From the NCBI GenBank assembly GCA_002751075.1, contig NAOQ01000055.1:134763-198762 (forward strand): 64,000 nucleotides of DNA, in the 5' to 3' direction. Every line of letters starts with the position of its first letter. The stretch's first letter is position 1. The notes under the pieces are model-generated. The model was not told the origin of the DNA and did not search any database. It saw only the letters and a program-made list of their open reading frames with translations. Source of the DNA: Ichthyophonus hoferi. Taxonomy: Eukaryota > Opisthokonta > Ichthyosporea > Ichthyophonida > Ichthyophonidae. This document shows, in pieces, positions 25,301 to 36,575 of the stretch. The position numbers were made by a program, and so were the translations under genes.

Positions 25301-28300
25301 TAACCTGTTAAACCAAAAACGACATTAAAAATATATATTAAATATAGCCTAGTATGTAATATAATATAGACAGAATGGTAGTTCCTTATATGTATGTTCG
25401 TGTTATATCATCAGGCTACGGTATTGTGGAATATGGTTGCCATGACGATGCGGCACAGGCTAAAAGCAGCCTGCAAACTCGATCAATTAGTGGCCGATCT
25501 CTGCGTGTAGAATGGGTAACGTCAAGGTATACTACACTATACATACTTATAAAAGAAGTTATCTGACCTACTATTGGTTTAGCTATAGATTAATAATAGC
25601 ACTAGATTGTTGTGTGACCTACATTTCTTCTGTTTTTTTTTATCTTGTTTGAGGTTTTAACAGTACCAAGTTTGTAAGTGGGGTTTTTGCGTGGGGTGAT
25701 TTTGAACTAACGAATAATATTTCAATACTATATAATATAATATATAATATACATTGAATTACAATCCTTCTGGTATGGGTATAATACAATATCCTGGATT
25801 ACTATGTTTATATAGAGTATAGAGTATATAGTATACTACTATATAAATGTGTGTATATATAGGTGGGTGGGTATAATTTTTTTTAGCTTTGTTGTTGAAC
25901 TCTGACTGATAGTTGCCTTTTGTGGAATGATATAAGTGTAAGTAGGCTGAGTGTTAGTTTGATGGTTGGTAGTGAAGAAAGGGAAGGAATTGTGGTGATA
26001 TTTTATAAATATTGTATTATATGATATTAAAATATAGTAGTATAGCATAATATACTAGAATATATCATGAGGTCTTTCTCTCTTTGACTAGGACACCTAT
26101 ATACTATCTCCGCACTATTAATTTTATATAATATCTTGCAACATAATGTATGTTGCTTTATTAACTGACCTTTGTGATAAATGACTTATATACATTTTCT
26201 TGATTGACTCAAAAATTACTTTTATACAAAATATTTTATATTTTCCTTGACGCTTTTGTATTTATTAGTTGTATATAGTTTTCTGTATGCTATAATATAC
26301 TAGAATATAACACGAGTTATTTCTCTATTTGACTAGGACACCTATATACTATCTCCGCACTATTCATTTTATATAATATCTTGCAACATACTGTATGTTG
26401 GTTTTCCTTCATGGTAAATGTCTTACATACATGTTCTTGATTGACTCAAAGTTTACTTTTATTTTTTTAAAACTGTTTATATTTTCCTTGACCCTTTCGC
26501 ATTCGGTATTATATATAGTTTGGCTATATATAAATCACCCTCTCTTATGTTCTAGATAATGTTAGTATCATATAATATAAAATATTATATTATATATTGT
26601 AATATTTTATTGGTTAATAGAATATAAGTCATGTGTATGGTGGTTTTAAAACAAAGGTTGTGTTATATAATATAGTCAAAAGTTATATATAGATACCTCT
26701 ATTACATCTTGGTTTACCTTTCTCTCTTTATATCGTATACTCCCCACCATTCATCTAGTATCTTTAAAATTTAAAATCTGGCCCATTATAGGTCAGTAAT
26801 TACCAATGAATGCAATGTTAACTGGTGGGGTAATGTAAAGCATGGATGTGATTGAACAGACACAATCTCGTACCTTATACGTGGATCGGTTGCCACCCAA
26901 TTTTACTGACTCTGATATGCTGAGAAATTTATTCTTGGTATGTAAATTATATTAGATTAGATAGCTGTATAAAAATGTGGGGTATGCTAGACTGTGGATG
27001 TGTATGTATGTGCGTGCTATCCTACCTCTATACTCTCTTATTATTATACTATTAAACTATTATTCCTTATTCACCCACTCATTTTCTATTGACTTTCTAT
27101 TGGTTGACTGCCAGAAACTAACCAATAATTTAGCCTAAAATGTACTTTACTTGATTTTTATTGGTGCATATACATAAAATGCACTTCTATGCTATACTAT
27201 GTCTACCTCGTCATTGATTAGTTAAAGCCATGGTTGCTAGGATACCATCTCTAACAAGAAACATTCCTTTTAGGTATATGGACGCATTGATTACTGTCGG
27301 GTGGCTGTAGGCAGGGCCTACGCCTTGATCGACTTCTACCAATGGGTATGCAGATTGCTATTATAGATTAGTAGTAGTTGTACACGTGTGTGGTTAATAT
27401 TCTATGTTGTACTTTATTTGTTTAATGATAATTATAAGGTATCGTTTCTTCCGTGTAATATGTAATATGCACTATGATATATATAGGGGTGCTACCCCTG
27501 TATCCTAGTTTTCATACAGTTTTATGTTTGCCTTTACTTAAAAGTTATTCTAAAAACAATTCTAAATATTTTATTTATTGTCGATATGTACCAATGTGTG
27601 TGTGGCCGAGTAGGATGTGCTGGCCAATAGTTTTAAACCGTTCAATATCTAGTATGTCCAATCATTGGTATAAAGTTTGTAACACAATTATAATTTTAAT
27701 TTGGGACAATCCTTGGTTATTGATTATAAAACTCTACCTTGAATCCTTTTTTTTCCCGACACTTCTATGCACATGTGATGGATGTGTAATTTGCGAGCAC
27801 CAAAACTTTTTAATTAATTAATTAATTAATTAGTTAATTATGTAACATGGTTTGCAGACCGAGGCAGAGAGAGCACAACAGGAAATGAACAACTTCACCC
27901 TTTATGGGACCACTATTAGAGTGTCCTTTGCCAATCCCTGTAAGACGGGCAAGGACATCATGGCTCACAACCTACCTCCTGCCTCGGGTATATGGCACAA
28001 TGGGGATATATGTATAATATATTGGTATAATAGTATAGTAATATATAAGTATATTAGTATGTTGGTATATGGATGTATATGGGTGGGTGTATGTAGGTAT
28101 GTGTGATGACTGCGCTCGATGCCGTCACTGGACCTTGGCTTATTTTTCTTTCCCTTTTATTATTGGCTGAATATAATTATTGCTATCCTTTATGTAGAAT
28201 AACCAACCATTGCCCTGATATAAATAGCAGCAAGATATTCTAATTTGTGCGGTAGGTGTGATGGAATACAGTATTTCTAAACCATATAGTATGCCCCCTA

Positions 28301-31300
28301 CATACATAGGGCCTAAAATATAAGGGTCTAACCTGAATGTTTCTGCTGGCCTTTTGCAGCACCTGGTAGTGTCCGACCGGCCTCCATCCCCAACCATAGC
28401 CAACCACCTGCTATGGGCCCCTGGGGTTCTGGTGCCCCCGGTATGCCTGGGTGTGTAGCTTTTTCTCTTTTTCTCTCCCTCGCTCTCTTTGTCTGTCTTT
28501 GTTTCTCCTTTGTGTATTAACCTATTTATAATAGGTTGCTCTTGAATAGATCAGGTATCTTGCCAGACACTGTATGTAGGTGGTATACTTGAGAAGAGAA
28601 TGTATGGTAAAGTTACAGGGTGGGGGCCTAGTCGGCTTTCCTTGTTATAGCAGCACCTTAATACCTGTAATGGGCTGCATTATCTAGCCTTCTTTTTCTA
28701 TATCTTATCATCCACAGGTACATGGATAATAGAAGTGCAATTACTGTGTCGTTTGCTGGTGGCTGTATATTTCCTAATTAATTAACACTGGCCTGAACTA
28801 TATCTGACCGAATCATATCTAGTATGGGTAACAGGCCTGATATGGCAGGTATGGGGGGCCCACCTGGACCACGTGGCCCCATGGGTTTGATTGGTGTACG
28901 CCCTAACATGCCTCGACCCTCCCCTATGAACCCACCAATGGGTGGTCCGTCACCGCCTAGACCTTCTATGGCCTCTGCCTTCCCTGGCCCACCCCGCCCT
29001 CCTCTTGGTCCAAGGGGACCAATTAGACCTAATGCTCCCCCTAGACCTTTTGGCCCTGGCATGCCCCGTCCTACAATTAGGTAACCTATCATGCTAATAT
29101 TGCTAAGATATATGATGGCCTATTGACCAATAATATAAATTCTTTTATATGACTGGCGGACATCCTTTTATGTCATTCTTAGTTGTTTGTTTATGCAAGC
29201 ATTGTTATTCCTTAGTATGGACTATAACAATGCAACACACACACACATATATATATATACCTTGGTCTGGATTACTTACTGTTCATTGCAATGTGGTGAG
29301 GATACAAATATGGTAGTGATTCTGTCCTCCCTGATCCCTTTAACCTGTCTTATTATAGGACAAATGGTGGTATTGCTGTATATATCATTTTTAATGGGTC
29401 ACATTTGGTTGGTATACATATACATTGCTACTCATATTATCATACTATAGATACATATATACAATAACTAAGGCCTCACTTTGTATTGTAGACAACCTGG
29501 ACCCAACATGTCAGCTCCAGGTCAGGGATTAGTCGGTGCCCACCCTCCAGACATGGGACCGAATAGGTCTAAGCTATTCACTCCCCCTGGAGGTCCTAAC
29601 ATGCCTATGATTGGTGGCCCTGGAAGGCCCCCCCGTCCCACCATGAAGGTATGTGTTTGTATGTTTATATACTAGATACTGATAGGGTACTATTAATGTC
29701 CTGTAATTATGTTCTTGCTGATTTCTATATTTAGTTATAGTTGACAAACTATAGTTTTAAGATACCCAATGATTGGATTTTAAAGTTTTAACGTCTTTCG
29801 TTAGAGGGAGGATATGAAAACATTATTATGATAATTGCAGCATATGATGTCTTTCTTTATCCGCGATCTTTACTCTATAATATCTCTTATGATCTGTTTT
29901 GAAAACTTTTTATCGAATGAGATACGTAGATAAAAAAAACTAAAGCCCTTTAGATTTTGTGTTTTTTTTTTTTTGAAAAAGCGAAAAAAAAAATTATTTG
30001 GCTTTAGTGAAAATAGTGTATTGTTTATTGGTATAATATTGCAAAAGAAGTACTAGCCCTGAAAGGTACTCGAGATAATACCGCCTATTAACAGACAGCT
30101 ATAGTATATAGTAAACAGTACAGTGTATAGGATAGAGGATAATATAGTATAGTATGTAGTACAGTATATTATATACGATCCCACAGACAATACAACACTA
30201 TAGTACATAGCCTAGCATAGAAGCCCACCCTACCAAGCTATATATCTAATATACTTGTCGTTGTAGCAGGGTCCTGGTCCTATGTACAGCCCCAACTCCA
30301 TGCCTAGAGGGCCTGGCCCCCAGGGTATGCAGCGACCACCTGCTAATATGCCTCCTGCTAATATGCGTGCACCTGGACCAGGTAATGTCCGCCCGAAACC
30401 CACCCCTGTCGTTAATATGAATGGTGAGTGCCCTAGTATCGTGGTGTGTTATTGACCCTCACATTCATCCATTCATTTTTTATGCCATTCCATTAGTATT
30501 TTATTTGCATATTAATCCCTGGCCGTTGAAAGTGTCAATATCTACTGTATGAACTAGCTATAGTTATACCCTGCATTTACATATTTAACTCAATCCCTTT
30601 AATTTTCACATTATCTAGTTCAAAATTGCGTTTCTGTGTATATAACTAATTTATATAAGTAAAGGTATGTATATTTAACCTCATTAACTTGATAGGAGGC
30701 GAATGGAAGGTCATATTATAAATATTAAATTTTAAAACCTATTCGGTTACCTTGTTAGTAAGGTTCTTTCTATTGTCCGTAGTTAGATTCCACCTATTAT
30801 AGATATAGATAGGGTGCAAAAACGACATTTTTGGTTATTACCTATCGCGATGATCGGTATTGCTATTGCTTTTCATTCTTTTTACGATGTTTAATTACTC
30901 TATCATAGTAACTGATGCATAAGCTTTTGCCAAATTTAGCACAGTATTATATTGACAGGCATGGTGGTGGTTGTTTACAGACACCATGCTTTTCTCATCT
31001 CCTTTACTGCCTATTCTCACTATACGTTCTATATATTACTAAACTAACATCCTGTTTTGTTTCCCTTCATTAATTGTTAATGCGGCCTTTACTCTTAAAC
31101 AGATGCGAAAAAGCAAGACAAGCAATCACTTGTCATACATGTAAGCTAATTATATATATATCCCAGTGATTGTTTTATTTTACTCTTGGTCTGAATTCTC
31201 TCTTCCTTGTGCATTATTATCATGGCATGGCTCTAGATATCTTAGGAGCTAAAGATTATAGATGGATACATATTAGAGATGCGTACTATTCTATACTGTA

Positions 31301-31520
31301 TCACACTCAGCGTAGAATAATGAAATACAGCCTAGTGCTTTACCTAACCTATTTGAACTCTTTTCCCGTTCAATAATCCAGCCATCGCGTATGATGCCTA
31401 ACAATTCTAAGCCACCGCAACAACAGGGTGAACAACAGCAAGGTGGCCCGCCAGCCCCCCGGCCCCCTATGAATGCTATGGACTCTCAACCTCCTCGACA
31501 GCAACAGCAGCAGCAACAGC

Positions 31521-31560
<40 letters not shown>

Positions 31561-34500
31561 TCAGCATCAACAACAACAACAGCAACCACAAGACCTTCCA
31601 GGCGTACATCCCTCTCGCCAAGGTCAGTTGAAGCAGCAACAGTTAAAGGTACAGGGCCCGGGAGGGGCCCAAGGAACCAGTGCCCCGAATCAGCAGGGTA
31701 TGGGTGGGCAGTATAGGCCTGGTCAACCAGGGCAGAAGTTTATGCAGTCCCAACCACCTAATCATTATGGTGCAAAGTACGATGGCAGACCTTATGGCGC
31801 CAATCAACAAGTGTCTAAACAAGGTTCTAACCAATACAATACCAACCAAGGGCCTAAGCCTAAGCCTATGTCTGCAGGACAGGCACCCTTACCGCACCAG
31901 CCCTTTAACCAGCCCCTGCAAGGCACTCAGCCACAGGGAATGTATGGCCAGGCAGGGCAGTATGGCATGGCCCCCGGTCAACCTCCAATGTATCCAGGTC
32001 AGGCCCTACCCCCTAACCAGGGCGCCCCCTCCAGTCAACCATCATCTGTCCCACAGGGCCAGTTCTCCCAGGGCCAACCCCACCCTCCTTCCTTCAACCA
32101 ACAGTTTCCCCCCTCCCAGTACCCCCAACAACAGCCTCAACAAACTCAAGGCAACCAAGCAGGCCAGTTCAACCAGTTGCCTGGCGGTCCTATGCCCACG
32201 TCTACTCAGCCTTATGGACAAGGACCTCCTTCCTTTAACCCCCAGCAGCCCTTGGGTCCCAACCAGGGCCAGCAACTCCCTGGTCAGGCACCTAGTAACT
32301 ATGGAATAACTTCTCAGACCGCAGGGGGCCCTCAAGACTACGGCCAGCCTCAACAATCATCGCCCTCTGTGACACACAATGGGTACCCAGGCGCCCCTGT
32401 ATATAACCAGTCGTCCTTGCCTCCTAACCGGGCCTACCCCTACCCTAATACCTTGGGGGCTCCCACTCCCCAACAGCCTGGCCCCATGCAGCATACTCAG
32501 CCTACAATGCCTGTACAGGCAATGGGCCAGCTACCACAGCTACCGCAACAGCAGCAACAGCAAGGAGCTCCACAAACCTCAGCGCAACTGGGATGGCCAG
32601 GTGCTGCTCTTCAGCCCCCTGTTGCTGTAGGCCAAGCAGGGCAAGCCCCAAGTCAACCTGGGATGCCTCAAAATTATGGTCATGTTGCGGCCCCAGCATG
32701 GACTCTACCTGCTGCCCAGTCTGTAGCTCCAATGCAAACCCCAGTGCCGGCCCAACCTCAGACCCCAATAGTTGCCCCACCCACTCAGCCGGCTCAGTCT
32801 GTAGGACCAGGCACCACTGTGGATGCCCAGCAGCAATACAACATGCAGTACCAGCAGTACATGCAGCAGTACCTTCAGTATTATGGCCAGTTCCCTGGCA
32901 GTCAAGTGCCTGCTGCTGGTGCAGCAACAACAATGGCTCCTGCTAATACTACTCAAGCTACGACCCCTGCTGTGCCCACACCTGTGACTACCTCAACGAC
33001 TACAGCACCCCAGTATGCGGTGGCCCAGCAATCAACCCAGACTCCCATGACTGCCGCCGCCCAACAAGCCACGGCTGCCAGTATGTATGCTGCATACTAC
33101 CAACAGACGATGGCAGCCCAGCCTCAGGCTACAGCTCAGGTATGTGTTCATTTTATTTTTTAACGAGTTATAATTCTGATATTAAGTGTTTGTCATGTCT
33201 TAGTAGCTAGTATAAGACCTGTTTGACTGAGGGCGGGAGGTCATACTATAAGAAATTAGTGTGTTCTTAATTACTTTCATTCCTCCTCCTCTCTTGCACA
33301 CATAAACATAGAACGCATATATGGCCACAGCAACGCCCACCCCTGTACCTGTTGCGACACCTACCCCGGTGGCGGTAGCCCCTACCACTGATGTCAGTGC
33401 GGCCTGGGCCGCCTACTATTCGCAACTGGCCGCCTACCAGACTGCGACTGCCACTGCAAATAATGCTACCACCACTGCTACAGCGCCGGCCCAAGGGCAG
33501 GCTGCAGCCACGACAACAAACCGTTTACCTGGTCAAGCCGCCGCAACTACCACCTCTCAATTCCAAACCGCACCAGTCTTTGCACAATACCCTGGGGTGG
33601 CTCAACCTACCTACCAACAACAGGCATATATGGGTGGTAAGTTGGTGTTGTATCTGTACATCATTTTGATCTTCCCTTATTACAGACTATATCTTGTTCG
33701 ATAATGCCTAATGTTGTAACTAAGAACTTTTTCTCTGTTTATTGTTTGTGTCGGTGGACGCACACTGTTCCTTGTTCTGTGGGACCATGTTTGTAGATAT
33801 GTAAGTATGTTCATATTTTTCATTTGTTTGGCTAAAATGTTTTAATAGTCTGGTATGAGATCTGTATTATTGAAATCTGGACCTGTTTTACGGACTTTTA
33901 GTGACTGGTAGTGAATTATTGGTTTGGATAAGTAATCTTTGTGTCAATGTTATTGTAGCTGTACCTGGCGTAGTAATATTACCCATATGGTATAATAGAA
34001 TTGTAATGTGTGACTAGTCTTATGTGTGAAAATCACATTTAAAAATTAGCAGCATTATAGATCAATGTGTGGTATTACCTACTATTAGAACGTGCGTGCT
34101 TATACACAATGACCTGCTACCAATAGGAGCAGTTGGCGAAACTGGGGGTTCAGTAGCGGCCAATAAACCACAACTGTCCTACACCTATATGGGTCAGCCA
34201 CAGGTATGTGTATCTCTGTTTCAGTGTTGCATAAATATACAGGTAGGGCAACTGTATACTCTTTTCTTGTTGTTTAGTTTTAAATATGATTATGTGTTTT
34301 CGTCGAAGTCAATTAGATATAAAGTAGTGTACGATAGACTACTGGTTGTTGTGTATATTATTTCTCTTTTCGAATGGCACTAATGAGACCTGTCAAATGA
34401 AATAACTAGGTTAAAATTGCTAGTATGTGTGTAAAAATTAAAATTAATAGTAGTAGCTCAGTATAAATAATAATTTATGATTGACATGGCTTGATAGTAA

Positions 34501-34602
34501 GCTGGACTTAATGTATATGGTATATCCCTACAGAGCTATGCCCCAGTGAAGCGAGATGCGCCCGCAGGAGAAGCTCCTGATGCCAAGCGAGCCCGTCGAT
34601 AG
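22364..34602 (+). CDS. Raver-like protein: three RRMs and long Pro/Gln-rich tail
   Basis: Probable nuclear RNA-binding splicing cofactor of the raver (PTB-binding) type. Exons: 22364-22468, 23097-23160, 23736-23990, 25415-25526, 26841-26937, 27274-27345, 27858-27987, 28360-28450, 28823-29080, 29492-29648, 30267-30423, 31103-31140, 31382-33139, 33312-33636, 34127-34203, 34534-34602. Phases close to 1254 aa. RRM1 (about 22-98; LVVVNFP), RRM2 (100-176; ILFIGNLP, GYGIVEY) and RRM3 (190-260; LYVDRLPPNF, YALIDFY) have raver-like tight spacing, and SRTLYVDRLPPNF resembles raver SRCLCVDRLPPGF. A Gly/Pro/Met-rich segment follows, then a Gln/Pro-rich exon of 586 codons with a 20-Gln run (about 552-571). 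Near the end lie Tyr motifs, among them AAWAAYYSQLAAY, and a basic end KRARR. Intron 1 has a GC donor (CAG|GCAAGT). Assignment to raver is by layout and motifs. Confidence 0.85.
23460..23690. repeat. CATATACTACTATA-type microsatellite
   Basis: Imperfect array of CATATACTAC/TATACAC units in the intron before the exon at 23736. Confidence 0.8.
24055..24335. repeat. Trinucleotide-rich (ATT/GTT/TAG) simple sequence
   Basis: Degenerate ATT, GTT, AGT and TTG triplets, giving a spurious Ile/Val/Leu-rich frame directly downstream of a real exon. Confidence 0.7.
25197..25228. repeat. 12-bp inverted repeat with 8-nt loop
   Basis: TTCTTACGTAAT at 25197-25208 pairs exactly with ATTACGTAAGAA at 25217-25228; the sequence outside (GCGATCC / GAGTCGC) can partly extend the stem. 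It lies in a 1.4-kb intron of the raver-like gene. Confidence 0.75.
26051..26535. repeat. Diverged 245-bp tandem duplication in an intron
   Basis: Copy one starts at 26051 and copy two at 26296, both with TATACTAGAATATA. They share long blocks such as GACTAGGACACCTATATACT and TATAATATCTTGCAACATA, with scattered substitutions and small indels. No coding content. Confidence 0.85.
31499..31600 (+). repeat. CAA/CAG polyglutamine repeat inside an exon
   Basis: Twenty consecutive Gln codons (31499-31558), mixed CAG and CAA at the 5' end and pure CAA later, then His/Gln alternation. The antisense reading gives a meaningless poly-Leu frame. Confidence 0.95.
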
Positions 34603-36379
34603 TTCCTTTGAGCCCCAGCAATGCATTAACAACATTTTCTAAAACAAATCTCAAATTTATAGCGACACATGATTTCTTTTTTTCTTTTTATTAAATTCAA
34701 TCCACACGGGGAAGAGATCGTAGACGTATCCTACGGTATAATAGCCTTTTCTCTGGAGAAAGTAAACGAATCAAAAATAAAATGCAATTTTCTTACTACT
34801 CGGCTTGGGTGTAATCTGAGTTATTTGTCTTGTAGCATCTGCTTATATGCTTCGTACGCCCTCTAAAACTTGAAGGTTCTGTCGCAATAACAGCCAAACT
34901 CTTGTCATCGAAACCTTTGTAAGCTGATTTCTGGAGAATTTTTTTCTCGATTGTGGACTAAAAAATATTAATCATCACTTTTTACCTTAATGCTAGCATT
35001 CATCTGCGATAGTTCTTTTTAATTTACAACCAACATTATTATATAGTCGATATTCAAAATGTATTATCAGTTTAATATAAATGGTTTCTGATTTAAGAAA
35101 TATACTGTATATATGTTGAATTGGTAGACTATGTGACTACAGTATTTAATTTATTTATTTATCATGCATTGCTATGTATTAAATAATGTGGCAAGGATAG
35201 AATAATAATACACATACTTTCATATCATACTCGCTGTCGACTTATCATATTGTATTATGCATAATTAGCCCTAAATGGAGTATTTTATTCTCTGTGATTT
35301 TAATAGTTTAGTTGTTCAGGATTGAATAACTACAGCATAGTTAACCTGTATTAATTTTAGTATCTCGTGTCCAATCTACTAATTAAATATATAAAATAGT
35401 CACATGATCGGCCCCAAAAAAAAAGGAAGGAAAACTTCCTGCTCGAAAGGGAAGTTGAGTTAGGAAGTAATTAATGGATAACAAATGATTGCTCAAAACC
35501 ATGATAATTAATTGGCTCTCATTTTGTTCCTAACGTCGGATAAAAAAATATGAGAGCTGACAATGGGGTCAAGTATTATGTATTGATGTTAAAAAGCCTT
35601 GGTTTATCTCAAGGCAAGGCCATGTCCTTTGTTTTAAGAATGTGGAATTCGAAAAAAAATAATTGAAAGGTTTAGATTGCACTCTACATAAACAATAGTA
35701 ACTGGTAATAATAATAATTAATTATAGCTATATAAAGAAATATCTACATTAAATAAATATTCTTTTAAAAAATTATCCTGATGGGCTTATTTTAGTTTTG
35801 GCGTAGAAAAATTGGGATGCAACTAGTATGTTCCAACATCTGATAATGATAATAGTACAAGGACAATAGAACGCGTGTGTACATATATATACAAGAGTGA
35901 GATAATAAGGAGAGAGACAGAGCGGTAATTATATAGCTGTACTTGGACTTGGTCGCTAAAGTAATAGCCATTTTTATGTTATTAAAATGGGCGACAGCAT
36001 AACTGTTGCTTCAGGGTAATGAGAACACAATCAGAAAAGAAAATCATGACATACAAAGAACTTGAAAGATGAAAAAGTGCAAAATGGGCTTTTTTTTTTA
36101 GGGTGTGACGAAAACCAATTACAATGTCATTACTAAATCCCTTCTACTTAAAACACTAAAACACTGTTGCAATATATAAACTAATTATATGAATATATGA
36201 GCAATAAAGACAAACTTAGAATAATATTCTTTGTTAGTGTATTACAATGTAATAAGGAAGTAAGGCTGCTATGTTGATCTATTTCTTTTTATTGCTAATA
36301 ATCAGAGGCGTGACATTCCAGTGTTTATGCGAGACAATAGTGGGCAGGGAAAACTTGCATCCGCGAGACATGGTTTCAG
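34603..36379. other. Intergenic region raver-like gene to CCT2
   Basis: The 3'UTR of the upstream gene has AATAAA at 34776-34781, about 175 nt past the stop. The remainder is AT-rich with no coding signal recognised. Confidence 0.6.
34776..34781 (+). promoter_or_regulatory. Polyadenylation signal of the raver-like gene
   Basis: AATAAA at a normal distance past the stop at 34602. Confidence 0.55.
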
Positions 36380-36452
36380 TGACGTCACGATATAAACCAT
36401 TCAGCAACCAATATTGACGTCATTTATCACTCACGTGTGTTACGCGCCAAAA
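36380..36452 (+). promoter_or_regulatory. CCT2 promoter: two CREs, CCAAT, E-box, E2F-like site
   Basis: Perfect TGACGTCA palindromes at 36380-36387 and 36415-36422. Between them are TATAAA at 36391-36396 and CCAAT at 36408-36412. CACGTG follows at 36432-36437 and GCGCCAAA, an E2F-type site on the reverse strand, at 36445-36452. All lie 125-200 nt upstream of the CCT2 start codon in a locally G+C-richer stretch. The transcription start is not known. Confidence 0.7.
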
Positions 36453-36575
36453 AAGTGCAAGCAGTCCATAGGAGCTCCAGGTTGCATCATAGATATTGCA
36501 TTAGCTTGCTAGATACACAGTTCACAGTTAGTTCACTGCCATACCGGGTAGTTTATTTAATTTTCCTTTTTCAAA

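Noticed and set aside
28778-29092. Minus-strand Gly/Pro-rich frame
   Set aside because: Mirror of the plus-strand Gly/Pro/Met exon 28823-29080, which fits the exon chain in phase.
31370-31639. Poly-Leu minus-strand open frame
   Set aside because: Antisense shadow of the polyglutamine-encoding exon.
32042-32956. Several open frames on both strands
   Set aside because: Shadows of the long Gln/Pro-rich exon (31382-33139), whose reduced AT content lowers stop frequency in all frames.
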